64,000 nucleotides of DNA from Fen-671 sp963735305 (lineage in GTDB: Bacteria > Actinomycetota > Acidimicrobiia > Acidimicrobiales > Palsa-688). Where the stretch lies: assembly GCA_963735305.1 (NCBI GenBank), contig CAVTKK010000004.1, positions 1,798,001 through 1,862,000 on the forward strand, read 5' to 3'. The translations under genes were made by a program, and so were the position numbers. Of this stretch, positions 7,653-16,447 are shown piece by piece (the first letter of the stretch is position 1; the number at the start of each line of letters is the position of its first letter). The notes under the pieces were generated by a model. The model saw nothing but the letters and a program-made list of their open reading frames with translations. It did not search any database and was not told where the DNA came from.

Positions 7653-8768
7653 CTACCGCGGCGCACCACACAACACGACAGCGCCCCCCGCCATTCCAGC
7701 CGGAATTCCCGCCCTGTCCACCCGGAGCGGGAAAGGGAAGCCCGCGCGCTTACTGACGACGCCGGAACCGGCTCGGGCCCGGTCATCACCGAGGTCCCGC
7801 TCGCTGAAAAAGCTGTCCAGAGCACGCTCGTCAAGAGCGATGGTTGCCGACTCCGGTGAGGCCGGGGAGGGGCCGCTGTCCGCCTCGCCGGGCACCACGC
7901 CCTTGGCCTCGCCAATGCGTTCGCCGGCCAGCGCCAGCGCCTCCTGGTTGGCCCCGGGCCGGACCGGGGCCGGGGGCCTCGAGTCGGAGGACGCGCCACC
8001 ACCCCTGTCCTCGAGATAGCGGGGGTCCCAATCACTTGTCGGGCTCCCGTTGTCCTCCGCCGGGGTCGGCGGGACGATCAGAGCGTGTTCACCGGTGGGC
8101 TCGCCGCCCGTCGTCACCACCGGGCCAGAGGAATGCGCCGGAGGCACGGTGACCTCCTCGCCCGGTCCTGCCACCCACCCTGACTTGTCTCCCGACCACG
8201 TGACCGGGGGCGGCTCGCTCAGGAGCCCGGCGCTCTCGACCAGCGCCTGGGCCTCGCCCAGGATCCCGAGGAGATGGCTCTTGTGAAGATCCACCCAGCC
8301 GCGCAGAGCTTCAACATCCTTGCGGACCTGGTCCAGAGAGGCCTCGGCCTGTTCCATGGCGGTGCGGCTCTCGGCCACGGCGCCCTCGTACGCTCGCCGG
8401 GCCCGGTCCTCGGCCTCCGCCACCAGGGTGCGGGCCTTGGTCTTGGCCTCGGCCAGTGTCCGGTCGGCCTCATCGCGAGCCTGGCGGATGGCGGTCTCGG
8501 CCTCCGCCTCGGCCTCGCGAACTGCCTGGTCAGCAGTGCGTTGAGCCATGAGCAGGACGCGCTTTAGGGAATCGTCGGTGGTGCTTGCCTCGGAGGCCGA
8601 CTGCTCGGCCCGCTGTGCCCGCTCCATCGCCTGACGAAGACGCTCCGTTAGTTCCTCGACGCCGACGGCCGCCTGCTCGAGAAACTCGTCGACATCCTCG
8701 GGGTGGTAACCGCCGCGCAGTTTTTCACGGAACTGCACGTCGCGAAAGACCTTCGGGGTCAATTCCAT
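7653..8768 (-). CDS. divIVA: DivIVA/Wag31 cell-pole and septum protein
   Basis: A 371-residue protein with the DivIVA membrane-binding N-terminus MELTPKVFRDVQFREKLRGG YHPEDVDEFLE, then an extended Ala/Glu/Arg coiled coil to about residue 175 and a Pro/Gly-rich disordered tail. DivIVA marks curved membrane and directs polar growth and septum placement in actinobacteria. The last 25 residues (from about KRAGFPFPLRV) do not look like coding sequence; in the neighbouring frame the reading would end GPSRFRRRQ then a stop, so a small indel near 7760 is possible. It sits in the conserved order ftsZ-yggS-sepF-yggT-divIVA. Confidence 0.93.
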   Translation of the reverse strand: MELTPKVFRDVQFREKLRGGYHPEDVDEFLEQAAVGVEELTERLRQAMERAQRAEQSASEASTTDDSLKRVLLMAQRTADQAVREAEAEAETAIRQARDEADRTLAEAKTKARTLVAEAEDRARRAYEGAVAESRTAMEQAEASLDQVRKDVEALRGWVDLHKSHLLGILGEAQALVESAGLLSEPPPVTWSGDKSGWVAGPGEEVTVPPAHSSGPVVTTGGEPTGEHALIVPPTPAEDNGSPTSDWDPRYLEDRGGGASSDSRPPAPVRPGANQEALALAGERIGEAKGVVPGEADSGPSPASPESATIALDERALDSFFSERDLGDDRARAGSGVVSKRAGFPFPLRVDRAGIPAGMAGGAVVLCGAPR

Positions 8769-8836
8769 GCCCGCTAATGGTACCAGCCGCGTCCCCCAAG
8801 CAGGAAGACTGTCACGAGCCGGAAGAGGCCGGGCGC

Positions 8837-9103
8837 CTAGACCGAGACGAGGTTGAAAACGTACACGGTGAGCAGGTACACGACAAGACAGGCGACCATG
8901 TAGGAAATGTCAAAAATGCCTACCGGGGGTATTACCTTGCGGAAGGGGCCCACCACCGGTTCGGTGAGGACGTAGAGCCAATGGTTGACCGAACGCATCC
9001 CCGAGCTCCCAACCGGGAACCAGGACAGGACGGCCCGGGCCACCAGCACGAGCAGGTAGAGCACACCCAGCGTGTAGAGCGGGTGGGTCAAGTAATGGGA
9101 CAT
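8837..9103 (-). CDS. YggT-family membrane protein
   Basis: An 88-residue integral membrane protein with two hydrophobic segments (YTLGVLYLLVLVARAVLSWF and YMVACLVVYLLTVYVFNLV) separated by the YggT signature around TEPVVGPFRKVIPP. YggT proteins accompany division genes in many bacteria, and roles in osmotic shock tolerance or division have been suggested, but the mechanism is unknown. It lies between sepF and divIVA as in other actinobacteria. Confidence 0.9.
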   Translation of the reverse strand: MSHYLTHPLYTLGVLYLLVLVARAVLSWFPVGSSGMRSVNHWLYVLTEPVVGPFRKVIPPVGIFDISYMVACLVVYLLTVYVFNLVSV

Positions 9104-9143
9104 GAGCCCCTCCCCGGGCGCTCCAGCCCGTGGTGGAGGGATT

Positions 9144-9668
9144 TCACGAGCGGTAAAGCCCCCGTTCCTGGAGACGTCTCTTTTCCTCGGCCGAGACCTC
9201 CACGTTGCTCGGCGTCATGAGGAAGACCTTGTCGGCGACCTTGTCCATCGTCCCGCCCAAGGCGTAGGCGACGCCGCTGCAAAAATCGATCATCCGGTGA
9301 GCAAGCTCGCGGTAGGCGTTGCCCAGGTTGACGATCACGGGCTGCCCCGTGCGGAAGCGGTCGGCTATCTCCTGGGCGTCGGCGAACTCGGACGGCGACG
9401 CCACGTGCACCTTGGCTGTCGGTGCCGGAGTGGGCAACGGCCGCAGCGGCGTCGGGGCTGGGCGCAGGTTGATCGGCCCGGCATCCTGCCCGTCGCGAGG
9501 TAGCGTCCTCACCGCGGGAGAAGTCTGAGGCGCAGCCTCGAGGACCTCGCCACCCCGGCGGGCGGCTACCTGAGGCGCCGGCATTTCCTCGTAGGGCTCG
9601 TACTCGTCGTACTCCTCGGCATCGGCCAAGCCCAGCCACATGAGTACCTTCTTGCCTGTTCCCGGCAT
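9144..9668 (-). CDS. sepF: SepF cell-division protein
   Basis: A 174-residue protein. An N-terminal stretch able to form a short amphipathic helix (KKVLMWLGL) is followed by an acidic, Pro-rich linker and the globular SepF domain (DAQEIADRFRTGQPVIVNL, DFCSGVAYALGGTMDKVADK VFLMTPSNVEV). In actinobacteria, which lack FtsA, SepF is the membrane anchor of FtsZ filaments and bundles them. It is followed by yggT and preceded by yggS. Confidence 0.94.
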   Translation of the reverse strand: MPGTGKKVLMWLGLADAEEYDEYEPYEEMPAPQVAARRGGEVLEAAPQTSPAVRTLPRDGQDAGPINLRPAPTPLRPLPTPAPTAKVHVASPSEFADAQEIADRFRTGQPVIVNLGNAYRELAHRMIDFCSGVAYALGGTMDKVADKVFLMTPSNVEVSAEEKRRLQERGLYRS

Positions 9669-9677
9669 AACTCCTCC

Positions 9678-10366
9678 TTAGTAGCAGCCTAGCTTCGCTT
9701 CGTCCGTCACCACGCCAACCGGTAAAGGCCGGGGACCGAACAGGGCAGTCCCCAAGCGGACGATCGTCGCACCCTCAGCCACGGCCAGGTCAAAATCAGC
9801 GCTCATGCCCATGGACAGCTCTGTCAAACCCAGGGTGGCGGCCAGCCTGGCCACCTCGCCGAAACAGCGGCGAACCTCGGTCGGCGTGGCCGGGCGGGGG
9901 CCCACCGCCATCAGGCCTCTCACGTCAAGACCGGCGGCGCCGGCCGATTCCACCAGGGCAGGCACGTGGGCGGGGCTGACGCCATGGCGGCCCGGCGGCC
10001 CCGGGGTCCTCACCTGGACGAGCACCGAGGCCGACGGCCGACGTTGGGCCAGGGCCAGAGCGTGCTCCTCGCTGTCCAGGCCGTGCCAGAGCCGCACGTG
10101 AGGGGCCAGCCGGACCAGCTTGTTCCGCTGTGGTTGCCCCAGAAAATGCCACCGGGCCTCGGGCGGCGCCAAGCTCAGCTTGGCCAGCATCTCCTGGGCG
10201 TAGTTCTCGCCGATGTCCACCAAACCGGCGCCCACCGCAGCGGCGACGGCGTCCGGTCCGAGGCCCTTGGTCACGGCCACGACGGTCACCGAACCGGGCC
10301 GGCCCCGGCCCGCTCGATCCGTGCCCGCACGGCGGCGAGCCGGTCGGCCACCGTGGCCACCGTCAC
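9678..10366 (-). CDS. yggS: YggS-family PLP homeostasis protein (frame broken near the N-terminus)
   Basis: A pyridoxal-phosphate-binding protein of the YggS/PLPBP family, which balances cellular PLP. The PLP lysine motif TVVAVTKG, the IGENYAQEM motif, WHFLGQPQRNK and SMGMSADFDLAVAEG are in one frame from 10289 down. The preceding N-terminal helix, VADRLAAVRARIERAGAGP, is in another frame starting from GTGs at 10351-10366. A single extra G in the ggccggcccgg stretch near 10305-10316 would join them as ...ERAGAGPGSVTVVAVTKG. This looks like an indel in the sequence rather than a real break. The gene follows pgeF and precedes sepF, its standard position. Confidence 0.85.
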
Positions 10367-10443
10367 CGCGTCAAGCTGCCACCGCGCTCAAGCTGCCACC
10401 CGGGGTCACCGTCACCGCGCTCAAGCTGCCACCGCGCTCAACC
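10361..10443. repeat. Short direct repeats between pgeF and yggS
   Basis: The unit gtcaccgcg followed by tcaagctgccaccgcgctca occurs twice (from about 10362 and again from 10410), with a shorter internal copy of ctcaagctgccacc. The repeats cover the end of pgeF and the start region of yggS. The cause is unclear; replication slippage is the simplest explanation. Confidence 0.6.
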
Positions 10444-11161
10444 TGGCCCTCCGGCGGCGGCCCTCCACACCACGGTGGCCTGGCGTCCCTCGTCCCGTCT
10501 CGCCCGCCACGACCAGTGGTCGCCCGAGCAGTGGGTGCAGATCCCGGCCTTCGCCTCGAGCGTGGCCCCGGCGCGCTCGGAGGGCAACTGCGACCCCCGC
10601 CGGGAGATCCAGCGCCGGGTAGCCCCCGGCGTCGACGGACCGTACGGTCGGGCCGAAGACAGACACGAGGCCGGCGAGGTCGCCCTCAGAGAAACGATAG
10701 GCATGGGGCCAGATGCACGGGCCCAGGCCGGCCACGACGCCGGTGGCGCCCAGCGCCCGCATTGCCGCCACCGTGGCGCCGACCACGCCGGCCATCAGGC
10801 CCCGCCAACCGGCGTGGAGGACACCCGTGACCCCCTCTGGGCTCGACAGGCCCACCGGCGCACAGTCGGCGGTCAGCACGACCAGACCGGCCCCCGCACA
10901 GCAGGTCACGGCGGCATCCGCCTCGTCCCCGCGATTGGCCCCGGGCCGCTCGACCACGACCACCGTCGAACCGTGCACCTGGCGCAACCATGTCCAGGGC
11001 ACATCGACCAGGGCCCGGGAGGCGCCACCGGCCCAGGCGGACGCGGGGTCGGCAAAATTACCGTCGGCGCGGCTCCCACAGACCATGGTCGCCCCCCCCG
11101 GCAAGGCCATCGACCATGGCCCCGGCCGACCGGCGGTGCTGCTGGGGCCCAGCGACTGCAC
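10438..11161 (-). CDS. pgeF: PgeF/YfiH multicopper-like purine nucleosidase or peptidoglycan-editing protein (frame broken)
   Basis: Belongs to the YfiH/laccase-domain family. Metal-site motifs are WLRQVHGSTV, VVLTADCAPVGL and VLHAGWRGLMAGVV. The C-terminal ICTHCSGDHWSWR with its Cys and His is in a different frame from the first 200 residues; a one-base excess in the cggagg stretch near 10580 separates them. Family members have been reported both to act on purine nucleosides and to remove misincorporated residues from peptidoglycan precursors. Its place between ftsZ and yggS is standard for actinobacteria. The start used is ATG 11161; ATG 11107 is an alternative. Confidence 0.82.
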
Positions 11162-11246
11162 CCCCAGCCCCGAGAGTGCTCTGCGGCCGGGGCGGGCTCA
11201 AGTCGCGGACCGTCCTGCACCTCGCGCTAGACCATGCATCGACCGG

Positions 11247-11345
11247 TACCTTTTCTTGTCGAACCTGCCTTGCGGCCTTCTCGTCAAAGTTGCCTGACGG
11301 GCTTCCGGTCGAAAGCTTCCTTTTGGCTTCCCGTCGAGACTGCCC
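11247..11345. repeat. Four degenerate ~25-base repeats upstream of pgeF
   Basis: Within the spacer between ftsZ and pgeF, a unit of roughly 24-26 bases recurs about four times, each with a gtcgaa/gtcaaa/gtcgag core and ending in gcc or tcc (for example around 11257, 11282, 11308 and 11333). The copies are diverged, and the translated frames do not look like protein. No regulatory role can be assigned. Confidence 0.5.
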
Positions 11346-11366
11346 CGCGGCGGTCGTAACTTGGCG

Positions 11367-12467
11367 CTACTTGAGGAACGGGGGCACGTCGAAATCGTCC
11401 TCGTCCCCGAAACTGAGGCCCGCCGCCGCCATCTCCGCGTCGGTGTCGACGAGGCCGATGGTCCGGCGGAGAGGGGCAGCGACTTGATCTTCGCCCGGCC
11501 CCGCCTCCGGCGGGCCGTCAAAGCTGTCAAAACCGGCGGCGATGACGGTGACCCGCACCTCGTCGCCCATGCCCTCGTCGACGACCTGGCCGAAAATAAT
11601 GTTGGCGTCGGGGTGAGCGGCCGAATGGATGATCTCCGCCGCCTCGTTGACCTCGAAGAGCCCGAGGTCGGGGCCGCCGGCGATGTTGAGCAGGATGCCG
11701 CGGGCGCCTTCGATGGACGCCTCGAGCAGAGGTGAGGTCACGGCCATCTTCGCCGCCGCCGTGGCCCGGCCGTCGCCGGACGCCGAACCGATGCCCATGA
11801 TGGCGGTGCCGGCGTTGCTCATGATCATCTTCACGTCGGCAAAATCGGTGTTGATGAGCCCGGGCGTCGTAATCAGCTCGGTGATCCCCTGGACCCCATG
11901 GAGCAGGACCTCGTCGGCCATCTTGAACGCACCGACCATCGTCGTCTTGTTGCTCGACACGGCCAGGAGGCGGTCGTTGGGGATGACGATGAGCGTGTCG
12001 ACCTTCTCCTTGAGCTTTTGGATCCCCAGGTCGGCCTGGACGGCCCGGCGCCGGCCTTCGAAGGCGAACGGCCTGGTCACTACTCCAATGGTCAGCGCAC
12101 CAACGGCCTTGGCGATCTCGGCCACGACCGGGGCGCCCCCCGTCCCCGTGCCTCCACCCTTGCCCGCCGTGATGAACACCATGTCGGCACCCTTGAGCAC
12201 CTCTTCGATCTCGTCCCGGTGCTCTTCGGCCGCCAAGCGCCCGATCTCGGGGTCACTGCCGGCGCCGAGACCCCGCGTCAGCTGACGCCCGATGTCCAGT
12301 TTGACGTCTGCGTCACTCATCAGCAGCGCCTGGGCGTCGGTGTTGATGGCGATGAACTCGACTCCCTTCAAGCCGGCGTCGATCATCCGGTTGACGGCGT
12401 TGACCCCCCCGCCTCCGATACCCACGACCTTGATAACGGCTATGTAGTTCTGGGTTGGCCCGGCCAT
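11367..12467 (-). CDS. ftsZ: Cell division GTPase FtsZ
   Basis: A 366-residue tubulin-like GTPase that forms the division ring. The nucleotide site is clear: VVGIGGGGVNAVNRMI, the tubulin signature GKGGGTGTGGAP and the NTD(AQALL) region, plus the T7 loop with GLINTDFADVK. The C-terminal acidic tail DDFDVPPFLK resembles the conserved actinobacterial tip that binds SepF and FtsW. I start at ATG 12467, preceded by GGAAAGG; the nine residues upstream in frame are not conserved. Intact in this sequence. Confidence 0.97.
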   Translation of the reverse strand: MAGPTQNYIAVIKVVGIGGGGVNAVNRMIDAGLKGVEFIAINTDAQALLMSDADVKLDIGRQLTRGLGAGSDPEIGRLAAEEHRDEIEEVLKGADMVFITAGKGGGTGTGGAPVVAEIAKAVGALTIGVVTRPFAFEGRRRAVQADLGIQKLKEKVDTLIVIPNDRLLAVSSNKTTMVGAFKMADEVLLHGVQGITELITTPGLINTDFADVKMIMSNAGTAIMGIGSASGDGRATAAAKMAVTSPLLEASIEGARGILLNIAGGPDLGLFEVNEAAEIIHSAAHPDANIIFGQVVDEGMGDEVRVTVIAAGFDSFDGPPEAGPGEDQVAAPLRRTIGLVDTDAEMAAAGLSFGDEDDFDVPPFLK

Positions 12468-12631
12468 CGCACCTTTCCTCGCACCTCGTCGCACAAAGGG
12501 TCCCGCAGCCTTGTGATATTCGCGCCCTCGATCTAAACTAAAGGGTTAGAGTTACTCAAGCTCTACAAGTAGTTGAAGCCACGTTAGCCCGGCCGTCACT
12601 TCTCCATCAAGTGGCCTGCTTAGCCGTTGCC
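12468..12631 (-). promoter_or_regulatory. ftsQ-ftsZ intergenic control region
   Basis: The 164-base spacer is AT-richer than its surroundings around 12525-12570 and contains an imperfect inverted repeat with arms agagtt/agctct near 12548-12567, beside a aaactaaagggttaga stretch. In other actinobacteria this spacer carries ftsZ promoters with similar short repeats. I infer an ftsZ promoter here but cannot fix the hexamers. A ribosome site, GGAAAGG, lies just before the ftsZ start. Confidence 0.4.
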
Positions 12632-13468
12632 CTAATTCGGTAAGGGTGTCAGCGCCGGCCGTTGCGGCACGGTGAGGTCCACTTCGGAGTAGCCGCCGAG
12701 ACCAACCGTGGCCGCGAGTTCTTCCAGCACCGCCAATTTGGTGGGCATGGAGGAGCTGTCCCCCAGCAAAACCAATGCTTTTGCCGAGCCGACGTGGGCG
12801 ACCAGGCCGACGCCGGCCGAATATGCGAGCTGGAGATGGCGCTGGGAAAGGTCGTTGGGAACGGCGGCGGCCGTCGCCAGCAATTCCTCCAGCTGCGTGC
12901 CGTCGACCGGTGGGGCCGGCAAAATGCGATTACCGGGCAGCGCCGGTTGCGCACCTACAACCACTGGGAGCGCTGGCGTCCCTTCAAGCACCTTGGTCAC
13001 GGCCAGTACCCGGCCGGTACGGTCGACGACCTCAGCTCCCCCGTCCGCACCCACGACGGCGGCGGGGACGCGCTCTTTGACGTTGATGACGATGGTCCAG
13101 GGCCAACGGGTGCTGAACGAAACGGAAGCCACCCAGGGCAGAGCATCGACGGCGAGCCGTTCCCGCCGACTGCCGGCGTCGATCATGAGCGTGGCCGGCC
13201 GGCCCATGAGATCGGCGGCGGCCAGCACGCTGGCGCGCGGGGTATGCGCGTTACCTTCTACCACTACGTGGCGCACCCGCATCAACGGCGAGTGCAGGAG
13301 CCCGATGACGCCGCCCACAAGAGCCATAACGAAGACCAGGGCGAGCAGCACCCGCAGGCGACGCCGGCCTTCAGCTCTCCTGGCTTCGGCCCACCGCCGG
13401 CGGAAACGGGGGTCGACTGGTGGTCCGCCGGTGTAGCGGTGCCGCGGCGCGGGGGCCATCTCCCTCAT
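12632..13468 (-). CDS. ftsQ: FtsQ/DivIB division protein with POTRA domain
   Basis: A 278-residue bitopic membrane protein: a basic cytoplasmic N-terminus, one membrane helix (VLLALVFVMALVGGVIGLL, about residues 40-58), then the POTRA domain (VRHVVVEGNAHTPRASVLAA) and the FtsQ beta domain (ALPWVASVSFSTRWPWTIVI, VKERVPAAVV). FtsQ recruits the FtsL/FtsB pair to the septum. The gene is 148 bases downstream of murC, where murB usually sits in actinobacteria. Confidence 0.92.
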   Translation of the reverse strand: MREMAPAPRHRYTGGPPVDPRFRRRWAEARRAEGRRRLRVLLALVFVMALVGGVIGLLHSPLMRVRHVVVEGNAHTPRASVLAAADLMGRPATLMIDAGSRRERLAVDALPWVASVSFSTRWPWTIVINVKERVPAAVVGADGGAEVVDRTGRVLAVTKVLEGTPALPVVVGAQPALPGNRILPAPPVDGTQLEELLATAAAVPNDLSQRHLQLAYSAGVGLVAHVGSAKALVLLGDSSSMPTKLAVLEELAATVGLGGYSEVDLTVPQRPALTPLPN

Positions 13469-13479
13469 GCCCCCTCCAT

Positions 13480-13640
13480 CATGACCTGGCCGTCATGACC
13501 CGGCCTTCATGACCCGGCCTCATGACCAGCCCTCACGACCCGGCACTCACGACCACCCGGCGGTCACGACCCGGCCTCCTGAGCCGGTTTCGTGACTCGG
13601 GCTCATGGCTCGGGCTCATGGCTCGGCCTCATGACCTTGA
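13480..13640. repeat. Degenerate tcatgacccggc repeats between murC and ftsQ
   Basis: About ten loosely conserved copies of a 12-18 base unit resembling tcatgacccggcc or ctcatggctcggg fill the spacer and run into the 3' end of murC. The spacing is irregular. No open frame is credible here. The repeats occupy the place where murB would be expected. Confidence 0.65.
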
Positions 13641-15055
13641 CCTTTCGGCCCGTCCTGGCTCGCCGGTGCCGCCGCCAACAGGTCGTCCGCCAGGGTGGTG
13701 AGGTCGCCGGCCCCCATGGTCAGGCATAGGTCCCCGGGCCGGAGGAGGGACCGGACCATGCCCACGACGTCGGAACGGGTCTCGGCGTACTCGACCCGCC
13801 GTGACGGCTGCGAGGCTTGCGCCGCGTCTGCCACTACACGGCCGCTGACACCAGGCATGGGTTCTTCGCCGGCGGCGTAGATGGCCGTCACGACCACCAC
13901 GTCGGCGCCCTCGAAAGCGGGGCCGAAGTCGCGGCCCAAGGCCGCTGTCCGGCTGAAACGATGGGGTTGGAAGACGGCCACCACTCTCTCCCAGTTACCC
14001 TGGCGCGCCGCGGCCAGGGTGGCCCGCACCTCAGAGGGCAGGTGGGCGTAATCGTCGACGTACGTCACACCGTCCCTGACGCCGCGCCGCTCGAAACGGC
14101 GCCCGACGCCGGCATAAGCCGCCAGCGCCTCGCGGGCTACGTCCGGGCCCACTCCGATCTCGGCAGCCGTGGCCAGAGCCGCCACGGCGTTGCGAATGTT
14201 ATGCAAGCCGGGCACGGCGATCTCGAAAGTACCCAGGGCCCGGCCCCGGACCGAAACATCGAAGCTGGTGACCCCGGGCGCCAGCTCGGCCCTGTCGATC
14301 CGGTAGTCCGCCCGGGCAGACGTCCCGTACGTGATCACCCCGGGCACAGCGGCGGCCAGGACGGCCGCCCCAGGGTCATCGAGGCAAGCAACCCTGGGGC
14401 CCGGCGCCTGTCCCAAAAAGGTCCGGAAGGCGGCGGCGAGCGCCTCTTCGCTCCCGTAGTGGTCGAGATGGTCGGCTTCTACGTTGGTCACCACGGCACC
14501 TTCCGCCCCTAGGCGTAGAAAGGTGCCGTCGGACTCGTCCGCCTCCACCACCAGCCACGGGCCCAGGCCCCAGATGGCGCCGCCCTCGCTCCCCTGCACC
14601 TCGCCGCCCACCATGTAGCCGGGGTTCAAGCCTGCGTGCACCAGGACCTGGGCCAGCATCGCCGTGGTCGTGGTCTTGCCGTGGGTCCCGCTGACAGCCA
14701 GGGCGCGCCGGGTACGGCAAATGGCGCCCAGGATCGCGGCCCGGCTTATACAAGCAACGCCGCGCCGCCTGGCTTCGGCCAGTTCGACGTTGTCTGGCCT
14801 CACCGCGCTGGAGAAGGCGACGATCTCGGCCCCGTCGACGTGGTTGGCGTCATGGCCCACGAAGGTGCGCACGCCCAAGCGCCCCAGGCGTTCCAGTACG
14901 GGCGAGGCCTGCAGGTCGCTGCCTGAGACTTCATGCCCCATGGCGTGCAGGACGGTCGCAATAGCGTTCATCCCGGCACCGCCGATCCCGACGATGTGGA
15001 AATGACGGGCCGTACCGGAGAGGCTGGGCAGCGCCGGAGGCGGCTCAGGCAGCAC
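13616..15055 (-). CDS. murC: UDP-N-acetylmuramate--L-alanine ligase
   Basis: MurC adds the first amino acid, L-Ala, to UDP-MurNAc in the cytoplasm. The 479-residue protein has the Rossmann motif HFHIVGIGGAGMNAIA, the ATP P-loop SGTHGKTTTTAML, the Mg-binding EADESDGTF and NVEADHLDHY, and the C-terminal DDYAHLPSEVRATL. It overlaps the murG stop by 11 bases. The last few residues (from about GPKGQGHEAEP) extend into the repeat region. Intact. Confidence 0.96.
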   Translation of the reverse strand: MLPEPPPALPSLSGTARHFHIVGIGGAGMNAIATVLHAMGHEVSGSDLQASPVLERLGRLGVRTFVGHDANHVDGAEIVAFSSAVRPDNVELAEARRRGVACISRAAILGAICRTRRALAVSGTHGKTTTTAMLAQVLVHAGLNPGYMVGGEVQGSEGGAIWGLGPWLVVEADESDGTFLRLGAEGAVVTNVEADHLDHYGSEEALAAAFRTFLGQAPGPRVACLDDPGAAVLAAAVPGVITYGTSARADYRIDRAELAPGVTSFDVSVRGRALGTFEIAVPGLHNIRNAVAALATAAEIGVGPDVAREALAAYAGVGRRFERRGVRDGVTYVDDYAHLPSEVRATLAAARQGNWERVVAVFQPHRFSRTAALGRDFGPAFEGADVVVVTAIYAAGEEPMPGVSGRVVADAAQASQPSRRVEYAETRSDVVGMVRSLLRPGDLCLTMGAGDLTTLADDLLAAAPASQDGPKGQGHEAEP

Positions 15056-16433
15056 CGGCGACTTCCTTTCCGCCCCCGGGGGATCTGTCGTCGCCTCGCC
15101 TGCCGCTGCCGGGGCCGCCCACCGGTGCCCGCCGTTGCCTGGCGCTGTTCACGACCAGGCGGGCCACGGCGGCGGCGGCGTCAGGACGGGCGAGGGACCC
15201 CGCCGCCTCAGCCATGGCCGCCAGGCGTCCGGGCGAGCCGAACAGAGCCTCCAGTTCCTGCGCCAACCGGGCACCGTCGAGATCGCCGTCGGCCACCACC
15301 ACGGCCCCGCCGGCGCCGGCCATGGCTCGGGCGTTGGCGCCCTGGTGATCGCCCGGCGACCCGGGCAACGGCACCAGGACCGAGGGCACGCCGGCCAGGG
15401 CCAGTTCGGCGACCGTGTTGGCACCGGCCCGTTGTACGGCGACGTCGGCCGCCGAGTACAACGAGGCCATGTCTTCCTCGTACGGCACCCGCTGGTAGAC
15501 CAGCGAACCGCCAGGACCACCGGCGGAGCGGAACTCCTCCCAGTCACGGCGTCCCACGATGTGGCGAATGGCCACGTCCTGGCGCCCCGCCCACAGCCGG
15601 GCCAGTTCAAGGGTGGCCTGGTTGATGCGCCGGGAGCCGAGCGAGCCTCCCGATACGGCCACCACCAGTGCCTGGGCGGGGAGACCGAGACGCTCCCGGG
15701 CCTTGCGGCGTTCGACCGGGCTGCGGCAAGCACGGGCCATGTCCGCCCGGACCGGCACCCCGGTGACAACGGTCCGGGGCAGGGCTACGCCGGGGGCGCC
15801 CACGGCGCAAGCCACCGCCACCCTAGACGCCCACCGGTTGACAGCTCCGGGCACGGCATCGACGTTTACCACAATCAGGGGGGCTCGCCATAGCCACGCG
15901 GCCACGACGCATGGGACGCTGGCATAACCGCCGAACGAAACGACAACGGCGGGGCGCCAGCGGGCAAAACGGCGGACGGCTGTGGTTACGGCGACCAGTA
16001 AGCCGGCGACCGCCCCGGCATTGTCCGCCAAGCTGCGGACAGACAGGCGCCGGGACAGCCCCCGGCCCGGCAAGAGGGTGACCGGGAAACCCTCGAGGGC
16101 CCGCGTGTTGGCCTCGACACCGCGCCGGGACCCGACAAAGTGCAGGGCAGCCTGAGGTTGCCCGACGTCCATCAGCGCCCGGGCAACGGCTATCCCGGGG
16201 TACAGGTGCCCTCCCGTGCCACCTCCGGCTATGACGGCCCACGTGAGGCCTTCGGGTCCGCCCGGACTTGCGGGCCCCGGCGCCCTCGCCGCTGACCCGG
16301 TGCTCGCCGGTGACCCGGTGATCGACGGTAGCCCGGAGATTTCCGGTGGCCCGGTGCTCGCCGGTGGCCCGGTGCTCGCCGGTGGCCCGGTGCTTGCCGG
16401 TGGCCCGGTGCTCGCCCGCTCCGGCACGTTCAT
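15045..16433 (-). CDS. murG: MurG N-acetylglucosaminyltransferase with repeat-bearing N-terminus
   Basis: MurG transfers GlcNAc to lipid I to make lipid II at the inner face of the membrane. The GT28 motifs are AVIAGGGTGGHLYPGIAVA, VSFGGYASVP, VAVSGGSLGSRRIN and the nucleotide-sugar region VQRAGANTVAELAL ... PLPGSPGDHQGANARAM. The first 60 or so residues are an unusual Pro/Ser/Thr-rich lead with four ASTGPP repeats; the fold itself starts near residue 66. ATG 16433 is 14 bases after the ftsW stop, so the lead may be translated, but an internal start cannot be excluded. Confidence 0.93.
   Translation of the reverse strand: MNVPERASTGPPASTGPPASTGPPASTGPPEISGLPSITGSPASTGSAARAPGPASPGGPEGLTWAVIAGGGTGGHLYPGIAVARALMDVGQPQAALHFVGSRRGVEANTRALEGFPVTLLPGRGLSRRLSVRSLADNAGAVAGLLVAVTTAVRRFARWRPAVVVSFGGYASVPCVVAAWLWRAPLIVVNVDAVPGAVNRWASRVAVACAVGAPGVALPRTVVTGVPVRADMARACRSPVERRKARERLGLPAQALVVAVSGGSLGSRRINQATLELARLWAGRQDVAIRHIVGRRDWEEFRSAGGPGGSLVYQRVPYEEDMASLYSAADVAVQRAGANTVAELALAGVPSVLVPLPGSPGDHQGANARAMAGAGGAVVVADGDLDGARLAQELEALFGSPGRLAAMAEAAGSLARPDAAAAVARLVVNSARQRRAPVGGPGSGRRGDDRSPGGGKEVAGAA
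16343..16414. repeat. 18-base tandem repeat (x4) in the 5' end of murG
   Basis: Four near-perfect copies of an 18-base unit, ggtggcccggtgctcgcc, lie in tandem and encode the ASTGPP repeats of the MurG lead. One copy has a single substitution (gcttgcc). Confidence 0.85.
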
Positions 16434-16447
16434 GCGGCCGTCGGGGC

